42,397 bases of DNA from Entophlyctis helioformis. Taxonomy: Eukaryota; Chytridiomycota; Chytridiomycetes; Chytridiales; Chytriomycetaceae. The notes under the pieces were generated by a model, which was given only the letters and a program-made list of their open reading frames with translations, did not search any database and was not told the DNA's origin. How positions within the stretch are numbered: position 1 is the stretch's first letter; every line of letters starts with the position of its first letter. The translations under genes and the position numbers were made by a program. Positions 19,543 to 29,872 of this stretch are shown one piece after another. Location: the NCBI GenBank assembly GCA_025526915.1, contig JAHLKH010000206.1, positions 1-42,397 on the forward strand. The letters are read 5' to 3'.

Positions 19543-21849
19543 ATGTCTGACCAGAAACCTGACCCTTCAGGCCCGACACCGTTTTCGCCCAAGCTTCTCC
19601 GCAAGGCCGCTTCGCAGCACGGCAGTGTCCGCTTTCTCCAACACAACATCGTCGCGTCGTCGCCAGCCTTGGATCTTGAGTCGGATATGGCCGGCCAGCC
19701 CAGCAAGCTTCCACAGGATCCCGAGCCTGCTGCACCCAGAGGCGTCGCGGACAGACCTCGTCATCAGCTGTACAACAACCCAAATCTGAGCCATGTGACG
19801 GGGGGCTATTCTGGCGTTGGCGGGTATAGCAGGAGCGGCGATAGTGGCGAGAGCAGTGCAGACGAGTCTGGAGACGGAAGCATCGACAGTGCGTCTGCTC
19901 TCGACAATCACCGCATGCCTCCGATGAGCTTTATGAATGCTCGGCTCGCCAGCAATCAAGGCTATGGGAGCCATAGCGGCGGGAATAAAGGCGGCGATTC
20001 TGGTGCGGGTACTGGCGGCCACCACGACCAGTTCCATAGCGGCCAAGGCAAAAGCGCCATGTTCTCAGGCATATCCGATGAGCGCAAGCAAGAGGAGAGC
20101 GGCAAGGGAGACCTCGCTGACATCGCCTCCATTATGCGCGGTTCAATGAGCACCACGGGTAGTATGAGTGCGCGATACCCACACGCGCGCGAGCTGAGCG
20201 AAACGCTCACGTCGAAACTGTTCGAGATGCGCTGGTGCATTTGCGCCGTCCTCGTCAACATCATCTTGATCTTTGTGATTCTCAGTGTCGGCTCCGGCAT
20301 TACAGTTCCAGTCACGCTCAACATCAGCTCCAGTATCGGATGCGTCGTGCTCGAGCTGCTGCTGCTCATGTCCAACATCGTCACGCTCGCTGCCGTGGAC
20401 GATGGCGCGGCCGCGTATTTTGGCCACAAGCTCGCGTCGCGTCGCGGTTTCTCTCTTGCCGTGTGCGGCTTTGTCCAGGCATCTGTTCTGCAAAAATCCA
20501 CATTTGCAAGCCAGCTCTCGCTCAACAGCACCTGTCGGAAAATCCTTGCCCGAGCGTCCGGCCTGTGGGTTCTGCTTCACGTCATTCTTTGGCTCACGCC
20601 CATCAGCGCGACCGCTCTGCACAGCTACCCTGTTCGCCGCGATCACGGCGTGGTCGGATGTCTCGCGTACGGCCAAGAAGGCATTCCGGTCGACCGCCAG
20701 TGGCCGATTGCCGTTGTCGAGACTGGCCTTGCCGAGGCGCTCTTTGGCACGGCACTTGGAGACCTTCGGACAGAACAGAACGACCAGAACACCACCGTCG
20801 CGCTTATAGGACCACAGCACCTCGGCGTTGTCGAGGACGGCGATACGCTCGTTGGTCCAGGCTTCGCGCTCGATATCTCATCGACCTGCGTCTGCGCGAC
20901 TTCTGCTGACGTCACTGGGCTCACGGACGTTGGCGTTCCGGCGAATTTGGCACAGCCTCTGGCAGACGCGTTCAATCCGCTCAACAATGCGGTGGGTATG
21001 GCCAACGCCATCGTCAACGACACGGACAACCTGCACGCAATCACGCTTCTGAGTGGCACGCTCGTGTGCGGCGGCAAGAACCAGACACGCCCGTTTGTTC
21101 CAGTGTGTACGACCACGTTTAAGAACCACACCCGCGCCACCGTGCTGGTGAGCTACATGACCGACGGCACACCCGCATCGATCACGCCGCGATCCATCCA
21201 CCTCCGTTCTCTTGGCGCTGCAGTCAACCTCGGCACATGGGCAGCAACGGCGCTCAAAAACATCTTGGACGGCGAAGTTTCCATGCTCAAGCTCCCGAAT
21301 CCCAACCCGGGCATCATCAATCCGCTCCTGTGGTGGATGTCGCCCAACATGATGGCTGTCGATCCGTCCATGATCGAAGCAGGCCTTGAGGCTGCATTTG
21401 CCCTTCTCTTCCGCGCAGGTGTCCAACGCACGTACTCAGCCAAAGGCATGAACTGCGTCCGCAACATCGAGGTTGACTCAACGTCGCTCCTCCAGCTCCA
21501 GACTTACGGCCAAAACGTTGCAGAGTTTATCCTCGGCCTCCAGCTGTGCGCGAGCATCATTGGTGTGCTGGGGTTTATCCCCTGGTTCCTCGAGAAGAAT
21601 CCGATTGGGCCTGCGGTTCGGCTGACCAAGGACGCGGTGTACTTTACCAACATGGTCCACAGCAGTTCTGTGTGCCAAGGTTCCGATCAGCTGTGTAACG
21701 CTCCGGGCTATGCGCTGTGGGACAACCTGGATACGGTTGTGCGCGTGGGCGAGGCTGTTTCAACGCGTGAGGATCCACTCATTGGACATGTGACCATGGA
21801 TCGCCCAAAGCTGGTTACGGCATTTACAAACGGCAAGCGTTACTTTTAG
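19543..21849 (+). CDS. uncharacterised four-span membrane protein, tandem copy B
   Basis: Single frame of 768 residues, paralogue of the preceding gene; family not recognised. The N-terminus is about 65 residues longer, Gly/Ser-rich and without similarity to copy A except near the membrane (RYPHARELSETLTSKLFEMRW against RFPFAREVSETVSTKLKEMRW; each shown in part). Spans follow the copy A pattern: just after that motif, about 25 residues later, before SATALHSYPVRRD, and near the C-terminus (FILGLQLCASIIGVLGFIPW). Shared landmarks are SLNSTCR, GTALG, LLSG..CGG.N, YMTDGT, MQRTY/VQRTY, SSSVCQG.DQLCNA and MDRPKL...TNGK. Cysteine positions in the large domain are kept, so the fold is probably constrained. 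No introns. AATAAA follows about 100 bp after the stop. Confidence 0.85.
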   Translation: MSDQKPDPSGPTPFSPKLLRKAASQHGSVRFLQHNIVASSPALDLESDMAGQPSKLPQDPEPAAPRGVADRPRHQLYNNPNLSHVTGGYSGVGGYSRSGDSGESSADESGDGSIDSASALDNHRMPPMSFMNARLASNQGYGSHSGGNKGGDSGAGTGGHHDQFHSGQGKSAMFSGISDERKQEESGKGDLADIASIMRGSMSTTGSMSARYPHARELSETLTSKLFEMRWCICAVLVNIILIFVILSVGSGITVPVTLNISSSIGCVVLELLLLMSNIVTLAAVDDGAAAYFGHKLASRRGFSLAVCGFVQASVLQKSTFASQLSLNSTCRKILARASGLWVLLHVILWLTPISATALHSYPVRRDHGVVGCLAYGQEGIPVDRQWPIAVVETGLAEALFGTALGDLRTEQNDQNTTVALIGPQHLGVVEDGDTLVGPGFALDISSTCVCATSADVTGLTDVGVPANLAQPLADAFNPLNNAVGMANAIVNDTDNLHAITLLSGTLVCGGKNQTRPFVPVCTTTFKNHTRATVLVSYMTDGTPASITPRSIHLRSLGAAVNLGTWAATALKNILDGEVSMLKLPNPNPGIINPLLWWMSPNMMAVDPSMIEAGLEAAFALLFRAGVQRTYSAKGMNCVRNIEVDSTSLLQLQTYGQNVAEFILGLQLCASIIGVLGFIPWFLEKNPIGPAVRLTKDAVYFTNMVHSSSVCQGSDQLCNAPGYALWDNLDTVVRVGEAVSTREDPLIGHVTMDRPKLVTAFTNGKRYF

Positions 21850-21946
21850 TCTCTTCTATGTCCATTGTGTCCCTTTTCTCTGTTCTGTTCTATCCGTCTG
21901 TTCTGATCTGTATGTGTGGCCAGCCTGATCATCACTAAAGAGTGTC

Positions 21947-21952
21947 AATAAA
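21947..21952 (+). terminator. AATAAA polyadenylation signal of copy B
   Basis: Canonical hexamer 97 bp after the stop codon. The remainder of 21850-22287 shows only a GATCCGATCTGATCCGAT repeat (about 22098-22115), GTGCAG repeats near 22190-22212 and no gene. Confidence 0.6.
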
Positions 21953-22287
21953 GAGTGCTTGTGCTCGAGACCCTTTGCGTCGTGTCGCACGGTAATCTGC
22001 GTCGGATGAGTGGCTGGATGTGCGTCGGTTGTGTCCAAAGGTTCAGAGACTCGTTCATTAATGTTGCAAAGAGCTGGATCGCATCAGATCGTGAAGAGAT
22101 CCGATCTGATCCGATAAGAGATGGCAATAGATACGTGTCGTGCCGTGTTGTGGAACTCCTGCCAGCGGCGAATGCAGAGAGTAGGCGCAGCGTGCAGCGT
22201 GCAGAGTGCAGTGCGTTGGGAATCGAGTGAGGATATCGTAAATCAGGCTGGTCGGTGAGTCACTTGGACTGCTGGGCGGGGGCTGAC

Positions 22288-22488
22288 TCATAGGTGCACT
22301 TCGGAGAGGGCCTCGGCGAAAAGGAGACCGGTTGCGACGAGCACAACGGCCGTGACGGGCCGCATGCGACGACGAGGAGCGATAGGCTGCATAGATTGCT
22401 GCGAGATGGCTTTTGCCTGCGTTGTCAACGCTCGGCGGATGGGCGGTTGTGCAACACGGGCAGATGAGGCAACGAGTGTGACGAGCAT
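22288..22488 (-). CDS. small putative mitochondrial membrane protein
   Basis: 66 codons from the ATG at 22488; the same frame is open upstream to an ATG at 22581 (97 codons). The N-terminus is rich in Arg, Ser and Ala with no acidic residues (SSARVAQPPIRRALTTQAKA), as in mitochondrial targeting sequences. A hydrophobic segment, VTAVVLVATGLLFAEAL, follows near the C-terminus. This suggests a single-span inner-membrane subunit or assembly factor. I do not recognise a family, and the frame could be chance. It is divergent from the prephenate dehydratase gene. Confidence 0.4.
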   Translation of the reverse strand: MLVTLVASSARVAQPPIRRALTTQAKAISQQSMQPIAPRRRMRPVTAVVLVATGLLFAEALSEVHL

Positions 22489-22652
22489 GGCGACTTGGGT
22501 GTTTGGGCGAGGGAATGAGGATTGACGCTTGAGGATAAGGGCAGCACTTTGGCTTTTATGGCGATCCTGGATCGCACGCATCCGGCCCTTTGGTTGGCCC
22601 TGCCACTGATGCGCGGCGATTGCTCACAGACATGCTGAATGGCGGATAATTT

Positions 22653-22715
22653 GTGCGGTGCGGTGCGGTGCGGTGCGATGTGGTGCTGTGTGGTGCGGTG
22701 CGGTGCAGTGCGGCT
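22653..22715 (+). repeat. degenerate GTGCG pentamer repeat
   Basis: A run of GTGCG units with point changes (GTGCGATG, GTGCTGTG) about 110-170 bp upstream of the prephenate dehydratase start. The rest of 22489-22821 shows no gene and probably holds both divergent promoters. Confidence 0.8.
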
Positions 22716-22821
22716 CGTGTCTGTGTTGCGAGATGCAGTGCACTGTACGCATGCGGCCTGCGGTTCGTGTGTCTTGTGATGATGATGCGACGGCGCTCAT
22801 CTGGCCACAGATCCGAAAACA

Positions 22822-24105
22822 ATGAGCGCTCCGCCAGCCACACGACGAGTCGCCTTTGAGGGCCAGGCAGGCGCACACTCGGAAAGCGTCGGTCTGGCGC
22901 TGTTTGCCAACGAGCCGTCGCTCAGAGCCGGGCTGCCCGTCGAGACGGTCGGCTACGAGACGTTTGACAAGGTGCGACACCCGTCCATGTCCGCTGGCTG
23001 CGCATGTCTGGCTCTGACACGCCGTGTGCTCGCTTGAACGGCCGTGCCTGCAGCTCTTTGAGGCAGTGGCCCAGGGGCAGGCGCAGTTCGGCATCCTGCC
23101 GCTCGAAAACTCCATCACAGGCACCTTCTACAAGGTGCTCGACCTGCTGCACCAGCACAGCCTGCATATTGTCGGCGAGACCATCCGCCACGAGCAGCAC
23201 AGGTGCGGCGACGGCGCTCGCTCATTGCCTCCGACCTCGCGCTGATCCTGACATGTGCCACGTTTGGGCGTGTGCCACGTCCTGCAATGCAACACTGGCA
23301 CAGTCTTGTTGCTATGCCGGGTGTCACCATGGAGCAGATCACAGAGATCCGCAGCCACCCCTTTGCCATCGAGCAGTGCCGCACCTTCCTCAGCAGCCTT
23401 GGCAAGCATGTGGCCATCGGACAGGCCCTCGACACGGCCGCCTCGGCTGCAGAGATCAAGGCCAAAAACCTGACCTTCACCGCCGCCATTGCCGACGCAC
23501 GCGCTGCTGAGCTGTACGGCCTCAGCGTGCTCCAGCGCGGCATCGAGGACGACCCCAACAACGTCACGCGCTACGTGCTGGTGGCCCGCGAGCCGGTCAT
23601 CCCACAGCGCCACACGGATCCGCGCACGACCTTGTCCGTTGGCCTCAAGAACCAGACTGGCGCCTTCTTCAAGGCTCTGTCTGTGTTTGCCCTTCGCGAG
23701 ATCAAGTAGGTGCAGCCACTCGACCTGTGAACCGTGTGGGCCAAACCCCAGCCCATCCCACTGACGGTCGCGTGGCACTTGCCGGCCTCTCCAGCATCTG
23801 CAAGATCGAGTCGCGTCCGTCCCCGAGATCCATCCGGCTTGCCAAGCCCTGGGAGTACATTCTGGCAAGTCCACCTCTCTACTTTGTTCGGCAATGGCAT
23901 GCTGATGGACATGCTGACACCGAATGCTGACACGACTCATCCTTGGCAGTACATTGATGTCGATGGCAGCATCGCCGACCCGCCCATCTCCAATGCACTT
24001 CGCCATCTCCAAGAGCTCGCCATTGTGCGTGTTCTTGGATCCTATCCTCGCTTCCAGCACCAGGCAGCGCAGCAGTCTTCTCCCATCTACGGTATCGGCA
24101 TGTAA
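22822..24105 (+). CDS. PHA2: prephenate dehydratase (phenylalanine biosynthesis)
   Basis: Converts prephenate to phenylpyruvate, the committed step to phenylalanine, in the cytosol. Exons: 22822-22971, 23054-23202, 23304-23705, 23795-23864 and 23950-24105; 927 nt, 308 residues, phases consistent. The catalytic domain shows VAFEGQAGAHSE, FGILPLENSITGTFYKVLDL and SLVAMPGV. A regulatory ACT domain follows (LSVGLKNQTGAFFKALSVFA, then NICKIESRPS and WEYILYIDVDG), which in this family mediates feedback by phenylalanine. The last intron has a GC donor (CTG|GCAAGT at 23865). It is a stand-alone enzyme, not fused to chorismate mutase, the arrangement known from fungi. Converges on the zinc-finger gene, 113 bp between stop codons. 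Confidence 0.93.
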
Positions 24106-24218
24106 GGCCGGTCGCTCAAAAGCACTCTGGACAAACAGGGAATGAACAAACGGTGCGCAGCAGTAGCATAAAAAGTATTCGTGTTGAAAGAATCGTCCTC
24201 CTCAAAAAAGTGTATGCA

Positions 24219-25905
24219 TCAAACAGCCGTCGACGACGAGTCCAGATCCGTCGAGTCCTGGCTGGTGCCGTTGACCATGAACGTGCTTGACATCTGGCTC
24301 AGCTGTTCCTGGTTTGCCTTGTGCTCGAAAAGTTCGTCGTTCGCCACAAGCGACTGCGCCTTGCGCTTGAAAACAATCTTCTTGAGCTTCTCGGGTGGCT
24401 GGCTGACGCCTGCATCAGATCCAGCACCACCGTCGGTCACTGCAGACGGCGAGAGCGAAGAGTCCACAAACTGGCTGCTGTCGGCACTGGTGGGAGAACC
24501 AAGCATGTCACCGCTGCTGCCGCTAAAGTGCTGTGCTTTGCAGACGCGCTTGTCGAGGTGGCGTTGCAGAGCATCGCGACGCCCAAAGTTGCGGCCACAC
24601 CAAGAGCACTTGAACACGGGTCGGTCGCCCAAGTGTGTGATCTTGTGGCGCTTGAGATCATGCTTGCGAGAGAATGTAGACGGACACTCGTCACACGGGA
24701 ACACGGCCTTGCCGTTGCCGGGCATCGATTTGGGGTCCTCTGCATCGCCTTGGGCCTGATCGTCCACTCCGCCGTTGCTGTTGTTGTTCTTCTGCTCGGC
24801 CGGGTCCGCGTCCTCTGCAGCCAAGGTCTTCTTCCGGCTGCCGCCTGTCTTGACCAGAGATTTTGGACGTGGCGCCGACCCGGCAGTGCTCTTGGCGCGG
24901 CTGAGCGGCTTGCTGGTGCTTTGGCGCTTGCAGACGCGGCCAGCGCAACAGTCTCGCCGGCCATCGCAGAGGGTGACATGGATGTCGAGGTGGCGTCCAG
25001 CACCACGCCGGTGTTGCTGCCGTTGGAAGCACCAACGAGAAGGCTTGGTGCAGTCGTGGTGCGCTGGTGTGTTGTCGAGAAACCGATGGCAAACGACGAC
25101 GCAATCGACGCCATGCTGTCGCTGTCAAACTGCTGGTAATCGGCACTTGTCTCAAAGGACGCGGTCGACGCGACTGAGCCGGTCGAGAACTGCATCTCCA
25201 TGCCAACGTGGCCGGGTGCAGGCGACACCACAAGATGATCGTACACATGGTGCTGCTCGTCGCCTCTGAGCAACGACAGCTCAAAGGGCATGACTGACAG
25301 ATCGCGCTCAAGCTCGGCAAGCCGGTCTGAAGATGCCTGTAGAGTGTCCGATGGCTCGTCCTTGGTGCTGTGCTGGCTGTGGTGGCTGTTGCTGTGGAGA
25401 TAGCCGTGCTGCTGAGAAAACACTGCAGCTGGGACCACAAACGCGGACATGTCGTTGTGCTGCAATTGTTGGAGCTCGTCGTGCAGATGCTGTTGGTGCA
25501 CTTGCTGCATGTGGTGGTTGTCGTTGTGGTGGTGGTGGTGCATCTGCTGGCCATCAAACGTGAACGCAGAATGCTCCGCCGACTCCATTGGCGCGGTGCT
25601 TGAAAAGGGTATGGACGAGGCGGAAACAGCCGAGTGCGGCGATTGAAGGGGAGTCTGGTGAGCGGCGCTGTGTGGTCCCGAGCTGTAGAGCATCGCCAGC
25701 TTTTGCGAGATATTGCCGGCAGCCGAGACGGGTGTCACGGGCGTGACAGCAACGTTGAACAGCGTCGACTGGGGCTGCTGCTGCTGCTGCTGTTGGTGTG
25801 CAGGAAAGCCGAGCGCAAACGAGAGCTGTGCTGCCGACATACTTGTCATGTCAATGTCGGACATGGCAACAAGACCGTTGGTATACTCTTGCGTCTGCTG
25901 TTGTA

Positions 25906-25936
<31 letters not shown>

Positions 25937-26971
25937 AAACGCGTGCATCTGCTGCTGCATCTGCTGCTGCTGCTGCTCATCTGGGAATGTGAAGACGGGC
26001 GACTGTGAATGGTGCGACGGCGAGAACGGCAGGCCTGCGCCATGGCCCATGGGCAGCAGGTGGGCCGACATTGGGCCACTCTTGACAGATGCAGACAGCG
26101 GGCCCGAGAGCGACAGGCCAAGCATCGTGTTGGACAGGACCGCAGACGGCGTGACCGTTGTTGGCGTGCCCGTTGTGGGCGACTGGGTGCGGCTGCCAGA
26201 CAGCGACGTGTCAAGGGATGTGGTGCGAATGGGTGCGATGCCGCCAGCCTTGCGCTTGGACAGTTTGGTCGTGCGCTTCTTCTCGGTCGTGGCGCCAGAG
26301 GTGTTGCTGCCCAGGTTTGACGGGGTGAACTTGAACACAAACAGATGCTCCGGTGGAACGGCGTCCCGCATGCGTTTGCTGAGCTGCTTGGGCTGTGCCG
26401 GCGTGGTCGTCGGCGACGCATCCCCGCTCTTCTTCTTGACCAGGCGTGGTGAAGGCGCTGATCCCGCGGCAGATGTCGGCTTTCCAGGTGCGACGGCAGG
26501 CGACACGGCCTCGGGCGACGAGGCCACGGAGTACGGCATGCCGCTGGTTGTGTCCGGCGGGTCGATGGTGAACATGGGCGGCGACGAGTGGGAGCGGGAT
26601 CTCGACGGCCCTTCTTTAAGAGCAATATGCGCAATGGCTGGGTTGGCAAAGGCTGGCTCGGAAACGGCCGAGGCAGGGTCGGGCGTCGTCACCACGGCCT
26701 TGATGGGCTGGTGGGCCTGTGCACCGGTGGGCGTGGTGGGCGGCGACGCTTGGCGGTGCATGTGCAGCAAGTGCGGGATGCCTGCGGCCGAGGCGCCCGA
26801 GTTGGCGATACCCGCGCCAGCGATCGAGGCAGTGCCTGGGGCAGTGCCTGGAGCAGTGCCTGGGGCAGCGGCGGTCGTGGCAGGGGTGCCAGCTGGCGGG
26901 GACGGCGAGGGGAGCACTGCCGCCTGTTGGGCATGCTGCTGAGCCAGCAAGGCTTCCATGAGCGATTGAGC

Positions 26972-27004
<33 letters not shown>

Positions 27005-28387
27005 CTGCTGGTGCATAAAGTTCAAGGCAGCGGAAGCGGGGGAAGCGGGCAGCGAGATGGACGGCATGTGGTGGTCGAATGGCCCGCCCATCGGCAGGCC
27101 GCCGCTGCTGCCTGCGGTGACGTTGATGGCGCTGCTGCCAAAGAAGGAGAAGGAGCCGTCGATGGCAGCGGCGGACAGCGGGCCGGCGATCAGGCCGTGC
27201 ATGTGCTGCGGCGTCAGTCCCGGCCGAGCGTACATGGCAGCGCTCGCGTGCTGCTGGTGTGCGTCTGTGCCTGCTGCGGCCGGCAGCTGGAAGGGGCTGC
27301 CCTGGGTAAAGGGCGACAGCAGCGGATCGAGGGTCTGCGGGTGGTGGTGGTGGGCGGTGTGCACCGACGGCATCAGCGGGGCCGACATGGGCGCGGACAG
27401 GGCCGACGACGACGGCAGGCCCGACACGGACAGCGCGAGGTGCGGGTTGCGCAGCCGTGCGGGGAGTGCACGGCCGGCAGGAGCCGCCGGGGCTGCGGGG
27501 GCGGGAGCCAGCGGGGACGCACGCGGCTTGGCAAACGAGTGCTCGGGCGGGGCGGTGGACGCCGAGGCGGACGGCAACGGCGACGGCGACGGCGAGTGGG
27601 GCGCGGACGACGCAGGCGGCACGGATCCTTGCGCTCGGGCGTCTGCGAGCACCAGGCCAGCAGAGCACAGCAGAGCACAGCAGAGCAGCAGAGCCCGCGA
27701 TGAGCGCCGATGAGCGTCGATCGCCGAGCGCAAACGCCGACGCAGCAGGTGCACACGAGATCAGAAAACGCCAAGTGTCAGCACAGGCAAATGGGCGTGC
27801 GTGCGTGCGTGCGTGCGTGCGCTAATCGGCTGGTGCAAATCAAGCGACTTACGGGCAGACACCACGTGCGCAGTTGGGGCTGCGGTGATGGTGGTGGTGA
27901 GCATCGCGGTGGCATTGGTGCTGCCGGCGTCGCTGTACGACAGCAGGCCGTGATCGGCGCCTGGCAGCGGGGCCCATGCGGCGTCCCCGCCAAACATGGC
28001 ATCCAGCTGGCTGTCAAAGTCCAGCTGGTGCTGTGCGTGCTGGTGATGTGTGTGCTGCTGCTGTGTGTGTTGCTGTGTGTGTTGCTTGTGCTCCTGCTGC
28101 CCACGGCCGATTGCTGTTGCCAATGGCGCTCCCCCTGCCGCCGAAAAGGAGGACAAGGAGGACGCCATGGTTGACATTGCCACTGGCGCTGTCGGTGCAC
28201 TTGAACCGGCGTCGGTGCTGGAGCCGGGCTCGCTGCGTGCACCGCCCGTTGGTGCACCGGCTGCTGCGTCTGCAAAGATGGCCGCCGGCGAGCCAGCCGA
28301 GGCAAACGTGCCCAAGTCCAAGTGCATCGAGTCGCCTCCAGCCAAGTCCCAGTCGAACATGCTGTCGCCAAGCTGCATCGGGTCCAT
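24219..28387 (-). CDS. large Gln-rich C2H2 zinc-finger transcription factor
   Basis: Exon 1 is 28387-27853, exon 2 27642-24219. One missing base near 24931-24940 (the frame passes from VALAASASA to KRQSTSKPLSRAK) restores 1,319 residues exactly. The N-terminus (MFDWDLAGGDSMHLDLG) has the acidic-hydrophobic pattern of activation domains. The centre is Ser/Pro/Ala-rich with many glutamine runs encoded by CAG tracts. Near the C-terminus lie two zinc fingers: CDECPSTFSRKHDLKRHKITH (classical C2H2; one terminal residue belongs to the motif) and CSWCGRNFGRRDALQRHLDK followed by RVC, whose last ligand is cysteine. A basic stretch, RPKSLVKTGGSRKK, precedes them. Such finger pairs occur in fungal Crz1/Swi5-like factors, but the target is unknown. 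Nuclear role inferred. Confidence 0.8.
25908..25936 (-). repeat. CAG/CTG trinucleotide tract encoding glutamines
   Basis: Near-perfect CTG run on the forward strand, read as a poly-Gln run of the zinc-finger factor on the reverse strand. Further short CAG tracts lie on both sides (for example around 25770-25795 and 25950-25978). Confidence 0.9.
26972..27010 (-). repeat. longest CAG/CTG tract in the zinc-finger gene
   Basis: About thirteen CTG/TTG units on the forward strand encode an uninterrupted glutamine run after NFMH. Length variation between strains is expected at such a site. Confidence 0.9.
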
Positions 28388-29872
28388 TCTTGCTAGTAGG
28401 CGGGTCGGGGTGGAGTGGGTCGAGTGAGTGAATGGATTGGTGAGAGTGCTTCTAGGTGCTGCTGCTGCAAGGTGCTGCTGCTGGGTGCTGCTGCTTGGTG
28501 CTGCCTTTGCTGGTGTGCACGGTATGCTGCCTGGGTCTGGCGGAAGACGGGAGCAGGCTCGGCTGTGCGATCAGACCGAATGAAGCGTGGTGAAAGCGAC
28601 GAATAAATTCGTGTCTGGCTGCCGGCCTGTTTCAAGCCGCCTTGGCCCAGCAGCCGACGGTTCCAAACAAAGAAAATGTGCGAGAGCCCGCACTCGGACA
28701 ATACGATCAAGCGCATCCACGGTGTCCTCGCTGTGGTCGGGGAACCGCCAGTGGGCTGGCGAGCGTTGTGTTGTGCTCACATGACCTCGGCCGACAGCAA
28801 AATGTTCGAGTTTGAGTCATGCTTGGCTTGCCGTGGAGCAAGAGGGCAAGAAGGAGGGCGACAGAGTGGGCGAGGGCGACAGAGTGGGCGAGGTTGGGCG
28901 AGCGAGGGCGAGCGAGCGGACTTTGCGTCGGAGTCACGGCGTGTGGCGCGCCGGCTGCCAGCCACCACCAGCCGTTCGCGTTGATCGTTGCTCGCCTCCC
29001 CTCGACCTGAACAGCTCAACTGCCCCTCGAATCTGCCCAACAGCCCATCGGCCACTGCCCGTCCATCCTCCAGCAGAGCATCCCCCAGCAGCAACGACAA
29101 GCCGCTGCCTTGCTACGTGCGTATGCCAAGACATGCCATGCGAAAGCAGCTTCTGCCCGTGCATACCTGCACTGCCAAGATGCCCTGCATACTTACCCGA
29201 GACTTGCCGTGTTGGCCCGTCTGCTTTCTCGGCCCTGTCGCCTGTCCATGCGTCTGTCCATCCCATCGTCCAACTCTGGCAGCTGAACGGAAAGCGCCTT
29301 TGTTGACTCAGAGCCCGTTCAACGCACACAAACACGGTGAGTCCCGTGGCGTCCTTGTGCTCTTATTTGCGGCTCTGCTGCAGCACCACTCGGCTGCGCA
29401 CTGGCTGAACCCGCCACGCTCTGTCCTTCCCTGCGTTTGCAAACACCTGTTCACGTCTGGTGATTACACGCCCGCGTGCGTCGCTGACGCTGCTGCTCAA
29501 TGTTGGCCCGCCTCCTCCGTGTGGGCTCCGTGTGGGCTCCGTGCGGGCTCCGTGCTGCACTCTGGATGAATGCATCGGCGCATGGATGGAATCGGCCGGG
29601 CATCCTCACGTCGCGTGTCTCGTGCCGTCTGCGCCGCGCTCGTGTCGCTCGTGTCGCTCCGTTTCGTGTCGCGTTTGCAGATTCGCTCGCGCCACACTTG
29701 CTCGCGCCATCCAGCCCTCCGACACCGTGGACCTGCCACCTCGCCTCGTAAGCCATTCGTTGAGCAGCAACGGAAAAAGTCTCTTCGTCACGAGCACCGC
29801 CCACCACCATCCAGGCGCCACTTGGACACGGCACCTTCCCTCCCAACGCACATCGACCGCAGCAGCAACAAC
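28388..29872. other. long divergent intergenic region with short tandem repeats
   Basis: About 1.5 kb between the zinc-finger start and the kinase start, with no convincing gene on either strand. It contains CTGCTG/GGTGCT repeats (28460-28505), an 18-bp tandem duplication (GAGGGCGACAGAGTGGGC, about 28855-28890), three copies of an 11-bp unit near GGGCTCCGTGT (29520-29553) and GTCGCTCGT repeats (29640-29660). Promoters and leaders of both genes must lie here. Confidence 0.55.

Noticed and set aside
26588..27703. Long forward open frames opposite the zinc-finger gene
   Set aside because: Antisense shadows of Ala/Pro/Gln-rich coding sequence; no start context, domain or conservation sign.
28988..29569. 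Forward frame of 193 codons before the kinase
   Set aside because: No recognisable domain, biased composition (Pro, Cys, Ala) and overlap with short tandem repeats; more likely leader or promoter.
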